A stretch of DNA of 64,000 nt from Brachybacterium sp042666875. GTDB lineage: Bacteria > Actinomycetota > Actinomycetes > Actinomycetales > Dermabacteraceae. Numbering within the stretch: the first letter of the stretch is position 1; each line of letters starts with the position of its first letter. The DNA lies in contig NZ_JBHTCX010000003.1 in NCBI RefSeq assembly GCF_042666875.1, positions 186,001 to 250,000 of the forward strand. Direction: 5' to 3'. Below are positions 35,691 through 44,481 of the stretch, in pieces. The translations under genes and the position numbers were made by a program. Under the pieces are notes generated by a model. That model saw only the letters and a list, made by a program, of their open reading frames with translations. It made no database searches and was not told where the DNA came from.

Positions 35691-37418
35691 GTGCCCATCT
35701 CTCGCCGATCCAGTACGCGTAGACGCAGCAGGTCCCCGCGCCGGAAAGGGGTGAGCCAGTCGCAGCGGCCGCTGCCGTTCGTCGGTCCGGGCGAGCGGCT
35801 CTGGGTGCTCGATGTCCCCTACGGGACCCAGGTCGACGATGCCGCCTGGCATCCCGCGGTGAAGATGCACCTCTACGTCGGCCGCGCACTCCCCGAGCAT
35901 CTCGCGCCCTACGCTCCCGGCCCCCACACCCTCGGCCGGTTCCTCGAGAACACGCTCAATCCTGACGATCCCGCACCTACCGCCGAGCCGGCCGAGGACC
36001 TCGAACCTCGCCAGAACCAGTACGAGGCGGCCGACGCGATCGCGGAGTGCGCCGCAGCTGGCGGCCGGCAGTTCCTGCTGGCCGATGAGCCCGGCGTCGG
36101 CAAGACGATCTCTGCCGTCCTCGGAGCAACGGCAGTGGGCGATCTGCGCGGCGCCGAGCGGGTGCTCGTCGTCGCCGACCGGCCCGCGGCGATCACGATC
36201 GGCCACTGGTGCCGCACCATCACGGCGCTGGGCGACGGTGGCCTGGAGTGGGTGGTGATCACGTGGGACCGCCTGGAGAAGGTCACGGGCCACACATGGG
36301 ACGTGATCATCGCGGACGAGGCCCACGCCCTGCGTCGAACCACGACTAAGCGGTGGAAGCTCTGGGCACGGATCTCGGGGCACGGGAAGCCGCACGACAA
36401 GGCGCCGTTCGTCATCGCGACCACCGCGACCCCCGGTCACACACCGCTCGAGCTGCCCTACCTGGCCCCGGCCTACGCGCAGGCGCACGGCGAGACCATG
36501 AAGGAGTGGACCTCGGCGTCCCAGCCCGGCGCCACGTTCGCCGCCGCGCTCGAACGCCACGGGGTCGGCCTGGAGCGAGGCCGCTACGGCGCGACGTGGA
36601 CCACCGACGCGGAGCGCCGCGCCGCGGACCTCGCGCGGGTGCGCGGCTGGCTCGAGGATCAGCGGCCGCCGGCCATGCTGCACCGCGCGGCGCCGTGGGG
36701 GCCGGTGCCGATCTCCGGGATGCCGGTGACGCTCACCCCGGCGGAACAGGAAGCGTACGAGGCCGAATGGGGCGAGTTCTGCCGCGAGATGGACATCGCC
36801 CGGCGCGGCCGCAACACCGCCAAGGGCCGCGCGGCCCTGCTGCGCTTCCGCCAGAAGGCCGGGCTGATCCGCGTCGACTCCACGGTCGCCTGGATCGCCC
36901 AGCAGGTCGAGGCCGGGCGCCAGGTGGCGTGCTCGGTCGAGTTCGTCGGCACCGCTGCCGACCCGATCGCCGAACGGTTGCGCGATTCCGGGCTGGAGGT
37001 GGCGACGATCTACGGGCGCGACCGGTTCGACGTCGAGGCGGAACGGCTCCGGTTCCAGACAGGGCAGGCGAAGGTCTGCGTGTTCACCACGGTCGCCTCG
37101 ATCAGCCTGCACGCCGGCGAGACTCTCGACGGTGGCCGCCAGGCGAGCACCGAGCCGCGGGTGGGCGTGTTCCACCAAGCCCGCTTCTCGGGCATCGCGG
37201 GCCGGCAGGTCACCGGCCGCACGCACCGCGACCAGCAGGTCTCCCCCTGGCACATCGCCTACGCCCAGGGCACCGTGGAGGAGCAGGTCAGCAAGGTGAT
37301 GGTCGAGAGGATCGCAGCTGCCTCCAACACCGTGGGCGGCGACACGGACGGGCTTACTGACATTGCGCAGCTGCTCGGTGCGGACTGGCTGCCGCCGACG
37401 AGCCTGACCTCAGATTGA
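35691..37418 (+). CDS. SNF2-type DEAD/DEAH helicase, phage-like
   Basis: 575-residue superfamily 2 helicase/translocase. Motif I is LADEPGVGKTISAV, motif II IIADEAHAL, motif III ATTATPGHT, and motif VI-like GRQVTGRTHRDQQ near the C-terminus. The N-terminal extension before GPGERLWVLDVPYG is Arg/Ser-rich and may be non-coding; GTG at 35751 is a possible start. Helicases of this compact form occur in actinophages and prophages. No other phage gene adjoins it, so it is probably a relic of an integrated element at the right end of the island. Confidence 0.85.
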   Translation: MPISRRSSTRRRSRSPRRKGVSQSQRPLPFVGPGERLWVLDVPYGTQVDDAAWHPAVKMHLYVGRALPEHLAPYAPGPHTLGRFLENTLNPDDPAPTAEPAEDLEPRQNQYEAADAIAECAAAGGRQFLLADEPGVGKTISAVLGATAVGDLRGAERVLVVADRPAAITIGHWCRTITALGDGGLEWVVITWDRLEKVTGHTWDVIIADEAHALRRTTTKRWKLWARISGHGKPHDKAPFVIATTATPGHTPLELPYLAPAYAQAHGETMKEWTSASQPGATFAAALERHGVGLERGRYGATWTTDAERRAADLARVRGWLEDQRPPAMLHRAAPWGPVPISGMPVTLTPAEQEAYEAEWGEFCREMDIARRGRNTAKGRAALLRFRQKAGLIRVDSTVAWIAQQVEAGRQVACSVEFVGTAADPIAERLRDSGLEVATIYGRDRFDVEAERLRFQTGQAKVCVFTTVASISLHAGETLDGGRQASTEPRVGVFHQARFSGIAGRQVTGRTHRDQQVSPWHIAYAQGTVEEQVSKVMVERIAAASNTVGGDTDGLTDIAQLLGADWLPPTSLTSD

Positions 37419-37551
37419 GCTCGGCGCGGCCGGGTCCCATTCGCCACGCGTCACGATACCGACGAACAGGCGCTGCGGCAGGGCCTCGACGGATACGACC
37501 ATCAGACCGTGGGTCCGAGCCCGACCATGTCGGGTGAGCAGCAACAACCCT

Positions 37552-38175
37552 TCACCCCGCCGCCAGCATTCCCGCCACCGCCACCATCGTCACCGCCACC
37601 ACTCCGTCGAGCACCCGCCATGACCTGGCACTGGAAAGCACATGTCCCAGTCCCCGCGCTCCGAATCCCAGCGCCGAGAACCACAGCGTGCTGCCCACCA
37701 GGGCCCCCGCCGCGAACTGCCACGCCTGCGCGCCGTGGGTTGTGGCGATGGAACCGAGCAGCAGCACGGTGTCGAGGTAGACGTGCGGATTCAACCAGGT
37801 GAGCGCGAGCGCGGTGGTGACCACAGCGCCGAGCCCTTTCCGCTGCCCAGCCCCGTCGGCCTGCAGGAATTCGCCGCCGCGCAGTGCACGCCGGGCGGCG
37901 AATGCCGCGTATCCCAGCAAAAAGGCAACGCCGGCCCACCGGGCGATCGCGACCAGCTCGGGCGCGGCCCGAACCAGAGCGCCGAGGCCGCCGGCTCCGG
38001 CGGTGATGAGTACCGCGTCCGAGGCGATACACACGACGACGACCGCCAGCACGTGCTCACGGCGGATGCCCTGACGGAGCACGAACACGTTCTGAGAACC
38101 GATGGCGACGATGAGCGAGAGTCCGGCAAGGAGGCCGTTCAGAGCGGTGGTCACGAGAGTCGACGCTAGAGCCAA
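37552..38175 (-). CDS. lysE: LysE/ArgO-family amino-acid exporter
   Basis: 207-residue membrane protein of the LysE family (export of Lys/Arg). Typical is NGLLAGLSLIVAIGSQNVFVLRQG at the start (first helix and the SQN-FVLRQG signature), WLNPHVYLDTVLLLG in the middle and five to six hydrophobic segments. The start is uncertain: TTG at 38175 or GTG at 38154, neither with a clear ribosome site. Divergent from a LysG/ArgP-like gene across 65 nt, the standard arrangement in which LysG with Lys, Arg or His induces the exporter. Confidence 0.92.
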   Translation of the reverse strand: MALASTLVTTALNGLLAGLSLIVAIGSQNVFVLRQGIRREHVLAVVVVCIASDAVLITAGAGGLGALVRAAPELVAIARWAGVAFLLGYAAFAARRALRGGEFLQADGAGQRKGLGAVVTTALALTWLNPHVYLDTVLLLGSIATTHGAQAWQFAAGALVGSTLWFSALGFGARGLGHVLSSARSWRVLDGVVAVTMVAVAGMLAAG

Positions 38176-38210
38176 CTAGACTGAAGCGCCAGCAACTATT
38201 CGTGCAGCGC

Positions 38211-38227
38211 GTGAAGCATTGCTTCAC
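38211..38227. promoter_or_regulatory. Perfect dyad between lysE and lysG (candidate LysG site)
   Basis: GTGAAGCA-T-TGCTTCAC is a perfect 8-bp inverted repeat in the 65-nt divergent intergenic region. LysR-type regulators bind such T-n11-A-like dyads between themselves and their target; a TAGACT hexamer beside it may be the -10 of a leaderless lysG transcript. Confidence 0.6.
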
Positions 38228-38240
38228 CTAGACTCCGCGT

Positions 38241-39140
38241 ATGCGCATCGATCCCGCCCTCGCGGAGACCTTGCGCCTCGTCGCCGACGAGGGCACCCTC
38301 GAAGCCGCGGCGCGCCGCCAACACATGACGCCGTCGGCCGTGAGCCAACGGCTCAAGCTGCTCGAGCAACAGCTTGGGCAACGCCTGCTGGTGCGCGCGA
38401 AGCCGGTGCGACTCACCGCCCCCGGTGAGGTGGTGGTGCGCTTCGCCCGCGGGCAGTCGCTCCTCGAGCATGAGGCGAGCGCGGCACTCGGACTCGAGAC
38501 GCAGGGTGAGCAGCCACGGATCGGGATCGCGGTGAACTCGGACTCACTGGCGACCTGGTTCGTGCCGGCCCTCGCCGGTTTCGCCCGGGAGCACGATGCG
38601 CAGCTGGAGCTGCAGCGCGAGGACCAGGACGAGACCGCGCGCTTGCTCACCACCGGTGCGGCCCTGGCCGCTGTAACGTCCGCGCGCTCGGCCCCGCCCG
38701 GGTACCGTTCTCTGCCGCTGGGCAACATCGTGTACATCGCGGTCGCCTCTCCCGTGTGGCGGGAGCGCTGGGCCAAGACGCCGTCCGGACCCGTCGGCCC
38801 GGATGTCCTCTCCCGGGCCCCGCGAATCGACTACGACACAAGCGATGACCTCCAGGCGACCTGGCTGCGCCGCCAAGGTGTCAACCCGGCGCTCGCCCCG
38901 CGTCACTTGGTGCCTTCCACGCACGAGCTCGCCGATGCAGTCGTCGCCGGGATCGGCTGGGGGATGCTCCTGACCATGCAGGCCGAGCCCCTGCTCGCCC
39001 GCGACGAGCTTGTCGAGCTTGGCGGGGAGCCCGTTACCTCGACCCTGTTCTGGCAGGTGGCGAAGACCCCATCAGCCTTGCTCGAAGCGCTCACGGATGC
39101 GGTGCTCGAGACCGCGCAGAAGGCACTGCGCCAGGGGTGA
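38241..39140 (+). CDS. lysG: LysR-family regulator of lysE (LysG/ArgP type)
   Basis: 299-residue LysR-type transcriptional regulator. The N-terminal HTH spans GTLEAAARRQHMTPSAVSQRL (split as shown by family: helix 2 AAARRQHM, helix 3 PSAVSQRLKLLE). The effector domain begins near residue 90. The ATG at 38241 follows almost directly after a TAGACT -10-like hexamer, suggesting a leaderless message. Divergence from lysE identifies it as the LysG/ArgP type, which senses basic amino acids. Confidence 0.9.
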   Translation: MRIDPALAETLRLVADEGTLEAAARRQHMTPSAVSQRLKLLEQQLGQRLLVRAKPVRLTAPGEVVVRFARGQSLLEHEASAALGLETQGEQPRIGIAVNSDSLATWFVPALAGFAREHDAQLELQREDQDETARLLTTGAALAAVTSARSAPPGYRSLPLGNIVYIAVASPVWRERWAKTPSGPVGPDVLSRAPRIDYDTSDDLQATWLRRQGVNPALAPRHLVPSTHELADAVVAGIGWGMLLTMQAEPLLARDELVELGGEPVTSTLFWQVAKTPSALLEALTDAVLETAQKALRQG

Positions 39141-39417
39141 CGCGTCCAACCCCGCACCGCTTCGACCCGACACCTCTCCCTGCCCCGCCCTGTTGGTCCT
39201 GCGCACGCCGATGTGCGGACTTCACCGCACTGGTGGTCGACTTCTCGAACTTCGATCCTCCGATACGGGAGACCGCTGTAGATCCCGTCAGGTGACACGC
39301 CCCCAGCGGGCACAGTCGCGGCCGTCGCGACGCCGACCAGCACCTCGGTACGCTCCCTTCGGGAGGCACGTTCCTGCGCCGCCTCACTCCCCTGACGCCC
39401 GCACCTCGGAGGCCCCG

Positions 39418-40485
39418 TTGATCGACCCCGTCGACCTCGCCGCGGATCTGGTCCGCATCCCCAGCCCGTCGACCGACACCGACGGCATGCGGGCGGTCCA
39501 GCAGCACGTCTCAGCTCTCCTCTCCGAGCACGTCCCCGGCGTCCGGATCAGCACTGGCGGGGACGAGCGACCGTGGACCCTGATCTCTCTCGGGCCGAGC
39601 GGCTCCGCGCCGCTCTTCGCGTGCCATACCGACACGGTGCCGGTGGGCGAGCCGAGCAGCTGGTCACGCGATCCCCACAGCGGCCAGATCGAGGGCACCG
39701 ACCTGCACGGCCGGGGTGCCGTGGACATGAAAGGCGGGCTCGCCGCGGTGACCGCTGCCCTGGTCCGCGCCGCAGCACAGGGCGCTGGCGGGCACCTGCT
39801 GCTGACCGCCGATGAGGAGATCGGATCGCTCGGGGCGCAGCGCACCGGGGAGGCGATCGCGGATCTGGACCTGATGGGGATCATCGTGCCCGAGGCGACC
39901 GCCCTGGGCGTGCGGTGTGCCCATCGCGGCGCCAGCTGGCTGCGGTTGATCGCCCGGGGCCGCGCCGCGCACGGCTCCGCCCCGGAGCGCGGGGTCAACG
40001 CCGTGCTCCGCCTCGCCGGAGCCCTGAACTCCGCCCTGGCCACCGCTCCCCTGCGCCATGACGAGGTGCTCGGCGCGGAGACCGCCTCCATCGGCACGTT
40101 CCACGGCGGGGACGCCACGAACATCGTCCCGGCGACGGCGATCGCGACCCTGGACCAAAGGACCGTCGCGGACTCGGCTCCCCTGCTCGAGCATTGGCGC
40201 CGGACCGATGGCATCGACGAGGTCGAGACGATCCTCGATCTCGCCGCGCTGCGCACCGATTTCCAGGCGCCCTTCGTCCGCTCGCTGCCCGCGCCCGTGG
40301 ACCCGACCCCGGTCACCTACTTCACCGACGGTTCCGTACTGCAGGGTTTCCGCCCGGATGTCCCGATCGTCATCTGGGGCCCGGGGGATCCGACGCAGAT
40401 GCACTCCGTGGACGAGCGCGTCGAGCTCGCTCAGCTCGCCGCGGCCACGGACCTTTTCACCCAGGTCCTGCTCTCACGCGGGTGA
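39418..40485 (+). CDS. M20-family metallopeptidase (ArgE/DapE-like)
   Basis: 355-residue zinc amidohydrolase of the M20 family. Metal ligands are seen in FACHTDTVP (His, Asp), RGAVDMKGG (bridging Asp), TADEEIGS (catalytic Glu and ligand Glu), VPEA and C-terminal MHSVDE (His). TTG at 39418 with GGAGG 5 nt before it is the best start; the longer upstream frame is non-coding. Its 3' end overlaps the convergent LacI-type gene by 12 nt. Could be a succinyl-diaminopimelate desuccinylase, acetylornithine deacetylase or carboxypeptidase; not decided. Confidence 0.88.
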   Translation: MIDPVDLAADLVRIPSPSTDTDGMRAVQQHVSALLSEHVPGVRISTGGDERPWTLISLGPSGSAPLFACHTDTVPVGEPSSWSRDPHSGQIEGTDLHGRGAVDMKGGLAAVTAALVRAAAQGAGGHLLLTADEEIGSLGAQRTGEAIADLDLMGIIVPEATALGVRCAHRGASWLRLIARGRAAHGSAPERGVNAVLRLAGALNSALATAPLRHDEVLGAETASIGTFHGGDATNIVPATAIATLDQRTVADSAPLLEHWRRTDGIDEVETILDLAALRTDFQAPFVRSLPAPVDPTPVTYFTDGSVLQGFRPDVPIVIWGPGDPTQMHSVDERVELAQLAAATDLFTQVLLSRG

Positions 40486-41472
40486 GGTCGCGTTCGCGCT
40501 GACCGATTCGGCGATCTTCAGGTCCATCGGCAGCAGGTGGGCCGTCGGCGCTCCGTGGTTGCCGGCGGCCTCGACGAGGTCCAGTGCCTGCCGCGCGATC
40601 TCCGCGAGCGGCTGGACGACGGTGCTGAGCCGGGGCGTCACCCAGGAGCCCTGCTCGATCCCGTCGAACCCGATCAGCGAGAGGTCCTCGGGGATGCGCA
40701 GGCCGTGCATGGGCGCGGCCGCGGCCAGACCGACCGCGACGATGTCACTCGCGGCGAAGACCGCCGTGGGCGGGTCCTCGAGGCGCAGGACGCGGGAGAG
40801 GGCGCTGGCCCCGAACGACTCGGAGTATGTCCCCTCGAGCACCAGATGAGGGTCCACCTCGAGGTGGGCGTCGCGCAATGCCCGCAGATGGCCTCGCAGC
40901 CGGTCCCGGGCGGAGCCGAGGCGGCCGGGGCCGGCGAGGTGCGCAATACGGCGGTGCCCTTTGCTGAGCAGGAAGGTGGTCGCCTGGTAGGCGCCCTCGA
41001 AGTTGTCGGCACCCACGAAAGGTCGGTTCTCCGCCAGCGGCCCGTCGAGCTTCTCGTCGACCACGACGAAGGGGAAGTCCTCCGGCACCTCGGCGAGCAG
41101 GGCCCCGCTGCCGGTCATCGACACGAACAGGACGGCATCTGCTCCCAGGCCGCGGCCCTGGGTGCAGGCGGTCACGATCTTGCGCTCCCGGGCCTCGAGC
41201 CCGTCCGAGACGAGCACGGAGACCTCGAGGTCACGGTGGTGGGCGGCGTCGGTGAGCGCCTGGGTCAGTTGCGCGAAGTAGGGATTGGACAACTCCGGGA
41301 TGACCAGCGCGAGGTGCCTGACCGTGCTGCTCGGCGCGGCGAACCCGGTGCTCTTCATCGCTGTCCGGATGCGGGCCTCGGTCTCCGCGCTGAGCCGGAG
41401 CTGACCCTTGAGGAAGCGCGAGACGGTCGAGGTGGAGACACCCGCTTCCCGGGCGACGGCGGATATCGACAT
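40474..41472 (-). CDS. LacI-family transcriptional regulator
   Basis: 332-residue repressor. HTH ISAVAREAGVSTSTVSRFL with hinge helix LSAETEARIRTAM, then the sugar-binding domain with LVIPELSNPYFAQL, TAVFAASDIVAVGLAAA and IGFDGIEQG. GGAAGG precedes the ATG. Divergent from the four-gene catabolic operon; the 144-nt gap holds two TTGCGCAA palindromes. Expected to repress that operon until its sugar or nucleoside-like ligand is present. Confidence 0.92.
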   Translation of the reverse strand: MSISAVAREAGVSTSTVSRFLKGQLRLSAETEARIRTAMKSTGFAAPSSTVRHLALVIPELSNPYFAQLTQALTDAAHHRDLEVSVLVSDGLEARERKIVTACTQGRGLGADAVLFVSMTGSGALLAEVPEDFPFVVVDEKLDGPLAENRPFVGADNFEGAYQATTFLLSKGHRRIAHLAGPGRLGSARDRLRGHLRALRDAHLEVDPHLVLEGTYSESFGASALSRVLRLEDPPTAVFAASDIVAVGLAAAAPMHGLRIPEDLSLIGFDGIEQGSWVTPRLSTVVQPLAEIARQALDLVEAAGNHGAPTAHLLPMDLKIAESVSANATSPA

Positions 41473-41562
41473 GGGTTCCCTTCCGGTGGCGCTGCCTCGA
41501 CAGGCTACGCGGGACTGGCTTGCGATCCGAACGCCACCGCTCTAGTGTCAGAGCACACAACG

Positions 41563-41583
41563 ATTGCGCAATTGTTGCGCAAC
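41563..41583. promoter_or_regulatory. Paired LacI-type operator palindromes
   Basis: ATTGCGCAAT (41563-41572) and GTTGCGCAAC (41574-41583) are two perfect 10-bp palindromes with the same core TTGCGCAA, centres 11 nt apart, on one DNA face. They lie 34 nt upstream of the first operon gene. LacI-family operators in actinobacteria commonly have a central CG pair and this kind of core. Confidence 0.72.
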
Positions 41584-41616
41584 ACAGGTCTGGACGCCCC
41601 CGAGGAGAGATCACAC

Positions 41617-42381
41617 ATGGCGAAGGTGCTTTTGGCAGGAGAGTCGTGGGTCAGCGCGACCATCGACCACAAGGGCTACGACCCCTTCCCCCACACCCAG
41701 GTGCAGATCGGCTGCGCCCGGCTGCTCGAGGTGCTGGGTGCCCGGGGCCACGACGTGACCCACCTGCGCTCCCACGACGTGGCCGAGTTCTTCCCCCAGA
41801 CCCGCGAGGAGCTCGATGCCTACGACGTCGTCCTGCTCTCGGACATCGGCGCCAACACGCTGCTGCTCCCGCCGCAGGTCTTCGACCAGGGCCGCCCCGC
41901 CCCCAACCGCCTGCATCTGCTGCGTGACTGGGTCCGTGACGGCGGCGGGCTGATGATGGCCGGCGGCTATCTCTCCTTCCAGGGGTTCGGCGCCAAGGCG
42001 AACTATGCCGGCACCGCCGTCGAGGAGGTCCTGCCGGTGAGCATCCACCGCTGGGATGACCGCGTGGAGTCCCCGCAGGGCGTGCAGGGCACGCTGACCG
42101 GCACCGGCCACCCCGTCGTCGCCGGCCTCGACGCGACCTGGCCGATCCTGCTCGGATACCAGGAGCTGGTCGCCACGGACGACGCGACCGTGCTCGCCGA
42201 GATCGAGGGGCACCCGCTGCTCGCGGTCCGCACCGTCGGCGCCGGACGCACCCTGGCCTTCGCCTCGGACATCTCCCCGCACTGGGCCCCCGAGGAGTTC
42301 ATGGACTGGGCCGGCTATGCGACGCTGTTCAGCCAGGCCATGACCTGGCTGGCCGGCGACGACTCGGGCGAGGTGGCATGA
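41617..42381 (+). CDS. GATase1-like (ThuA-related) protein
   Basis: 254-residue protein with a flavodoxin-like class I glutamine-amidotransferase-like fold (PF07090/ThuA-like). It has VLLAGESWVSATIDHKGYDP at the start, YDVVLLSDIGANTLLL and GGGLMMAGGYLSFQG where a GATase nucleophile elbow would be, but the elbow has no Cys (MAGGYLSF), so amidotransferase activity is unlikely. Late in the protein DISPHWAP contains a His. GAGGAG precedes the ATG. First gene of the LacI-controlled operon; function in it is unknown. Confidence 0.8.
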   Translation: MAKVLLAGESWVSATIDHKGYDPFPHTQVQIGCARLLEVLGARGHDVTHLRSHDVAEFFPQTREELDAYDVVLLSDIGANTLLLPPQVFDQGRPAPNRLHLLRDWVRDGGGLMMAGGYLSFQGFGAKANYAGTAVEEVLPVSIHRWDDRVESPQGVQGTLTGTGHPVVAGLDATWPILLGYQELVATDDATVLAEIEGHPLLAVRTVGAGRTLAFASDISPHWAPEEFMDWAGYATLFSQAMTWLAGDDSGEVA

Positions 42382-42382
42382 G

Positions 42383-43429
42383 ATGAACACGACCTCCGAC
42401 GACGTCGTCCACGATCGCCCGCCCGTCGCGAAGACCGCCTCCCTGAGCCTGTTCGTCCTGTTCACCGTGCTCGCCGGGACACTGGGGCCGATGCAATCCG
42501 CCGTCAACGGGCGCCTCGGCGCCGATCTCGGTGACGGTCACCTCGCCTCGATCGTCTCTTTCGGCAGCGGCCTGCTGCTGATGTTCGTGATCATTCTTCC
42601 GCGGGCCTCGACCCGCCGCGCCTTCGCGAGCCTTCCCGACCATCTGCGTCGGGGCACCATCCCGTGGCCGAACTTCTTCGCCGGGCTGTGCGGGGCGGTG
42701 ATCGTCCTGTCCGAGGGGATCTCGGCAGGGCCACTGGGCGTCGCGACCTTCCAGACCGCGCTGATCTCCGGCATGGTCATCTCCGGCGTGGTGTGCGACC
42801 GCCTCGCCATCGGTGTCCAGTTCAAGCAGGCCGTGAGCTTCTTCCGGATCCTCGGTGCCGCTCTCGCCGTCGTCGCGACCGTGCTGGTCGTCTCCCCGAA
42901 CTTCGAGACGCCCCACGCCCTGGCACTCGTCGCGCTGCCCTTCGCCGGCGGCCTGCTCGCCGGCTGGCAGCCCGCAGGTAACTCGAACGTCGGCAAGCTG
43001 GCCGGGTCGATGCTGGTCGCGATCACGTGGAACTTCCTGATCGGATTCGTGTTCCTCACCGCGGCGTACCTCATCCGCCTGGGCACAGGCCATGCGAGCT
43101 TCGCGCTGCCGGACACCTGGTGGATGTATCTGGGCGGCCCGCTGGGACTGGCCTCGATCGCTCTGATGGCGATCCTGGTGAGACGTCTGGGACTGCTGCT
43201 GCTCGCGCTGGCCTCGACGGCAGGCCAGCTGGTGGGCTCCATCCTCATCGACGCCCTGATCCCGGGGATGGGCACCGTGCACGGCGTGACGATCCTCGGT
43301 GCCCTGGTGGCGCTGTGCGCCTCCGCGATCGCCATGATCCCCTCGAAACAGGTGCGCACGCAGGACGGCGCTCGGCAGCTGGCCGCGCACGACGGGCAGG
43401 AACCCCAGTCGCAGGAGGCGCGCCCATGA
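42383..43429 (+). CDS. YdcZ/DUF606-type DMT transporter
   Basis: 348-residue membrane protein made of two DUF606-like halves with about ten hydrophobic segments. The start LSLFVLFTVLAGTLGPMQSA followed by NGRLGADLGD is typical of the family, and the second half repeats the pattern (LLLALASTAGQLVGSILIDA). Its ATG lies one base after the previous stop and its own stop overlaps the next gene (ATGA). Likely the importer of the operon's substrate, although some relatives export. Confidence 0.85.
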   Translation: MNTTSDDVVHDRPPVAKTASLSLFVLFTVLAGTLGPMQSAVNGRLGADLGDGHLASIVSFGSGLLLMFVIILPRASTRRAFASLPDHLRRGTIPWPNFFAGLCGAVIVLSEGISAGPLGVATFQTALISGMVISGVVCDRLAIGVQFKQAVSFFRILGAALAVVATVLVVSPNFETPHALALVALPFAGGLLAGWQPAGNSNVGKLAGSMLVAITWNFLIGFVFLTAAYLIRLGTGHASFALPDTWWMYLGGPLGLASIALMAILVRRLGLLLLALASTAGQLVGSILIDALIPGMGTVHGVTILGALVALCASAIAMIPSKQVRTQDGARQLAAHDGQEPQSQEARP

Positions 43430-44481
43430 CGCAGTCTCCGCGAACGGTGCAGACGGTGGCGGGTGCCGTCGATCCCGCCGAGCTCGGCGTGGTCCTTCCT
43501 CACGAGCATCTGTTCAACGACTTGAGCTCGTGCCTCGTGGAGCCGACATACTCCTTCAGCCAGGTCCTCGCCGATCGTCCCGTGGACGCCTCCCTGCAGT
43601 GGGCTCTCAAGCAGGATCCGTACTGCAGCGCCGACAACGTCGCCCCGAAGGACCCCGCCGGGGTCCGGGCCGAGGCGGCCGCCTTCCAGGGCGTCGGCGG
43701 AGGCACGATCGTCGACGCCACCGGGTCCGACGCCATCGGCCGCTCCCCCGCGGATCTCGTGCGGATCTCCCAGGAGACGGGGGTGCACGTGGTCATGTCC
43801 ACCGGCGCCTACCTGGAGAAGTTCGAAGGGGACCGCCTGAGCAGGCACAGCGTCGACGAGCTCGCGGGCCACATCCTCGGCGAGCTCCGTGACGGCGTCG
43901 GCGAGGAGCGGGTGCGAGCCGGCATGATCGGCGAGGTCGGGGTCTCCCCCGACTTCACCGATGGCGAGCGGACCAGCCTCCGTGCCGCGGCCCTCGCCCA
44001 GCGGGAGAGCCCCGGCACGGCGATGAACATCCACATGCCCGGTTGGCAGCGCCGCGGCGACGAGGTGCTGGACATCGCCCTGGACGAGATGGGCGCCGAT
44101 CCCGCACAGGTCTCCCTCGCCCACAGCGACCCCTCCGGGATCGACCTCGACTACCAGCGCCGCCTCCTGGACCGTGGCATCTGGCTCGAGTTCGACATGA
44201 TCGGCCTGGACATCTCCTTCCCCGGCGAGGGGGTCTCCCCCTCGATCGTGGACACGGCCGACGCCGTGGCCCGGTTGATCGAGCTGGGGTACGGCGACCA
44301 GCTCCTGCTCAGTCACGATCTGTTCCTCAAACAGATGTGGAGCCATCTGGGAGGGAGCGGTCTGGTCCTCGTACCGACCGTCTTCCTGGAGCTGCTGGCC
44401 GCGCGGGGCGTGGACTCCGAGCGAGCCGAACGGCTGATCACCACGAACCCCCAGCGATACCTCGGAGGGTCTGGACAGTGA
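43426..44481 (+). CDS. Phosphotriesterase-related (PHP-type) metallohydrolase
   Basis: 351-residue amidohydrolase-superfamily protein of the phosphotriesterase-homology group. Metal ligands: HEHL (about 25-28), a Glu in MIGEVGVS where true phosphotriesterases have a carboxylated Lys, His in NIHMPGW, His in LAHSDPS and Asp in LSHDLFL. The Lys-to-Glu exchange is typical of PHP-type lactonases and uncharacterised hydrolases. Coupled by ATGA to the transporter and GTGA to the kinase. It may open a lactone or hydrolyse a phosphoester of the imported compound. Confidence 0.87.
   Translation: MTQSPRTVQTVAGAVDPAELGVVLPHEHLFNDLSSCLVEPTYSFSQVLADRPVDASLQWALKQDPYCSADNVAPKDPAGVRAEAAAFQGVGGGTIVDATGSDAIGRSPADLVRISQETGVHVVMSTGAYLEKFEGDRLSRHSVDELAGHILGELRDGVGEERVRAGMIGEVGVSPDFTDGERTSLRAAALAQRESPGTAMNIHMPGWQRRGDEVLDIALDEMGADPAQVSLAHSDPSGIDLDYQRRLLDRGIWLEFDMIGLDISFPGEGVSPSIVDTADAVARLIELGYGDQLLLSHDLFLKQMWSHLGGSGLVLVPTVFLELLAARGVDSERAERLITTNPQRYLGGSGQ

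Noticed and set aside
35586..37253. 555-codon minus-strand open frame opposite the SNF2-type helicase
   Set aside because: Antisense shadow; helicase motifs are on the plus strand.
22686..37551. tRNA gene or attachment repeats at the island borders
   Set aside because: No cloverleaf-like sequence or matching direct repeats could be seen at either junction.
41617..42381. Calling the GATase-like protein an active glutamine amidotransferase
   Set aside because: No nucleophilic Cys in the expected elbow (MAGGYLSF).
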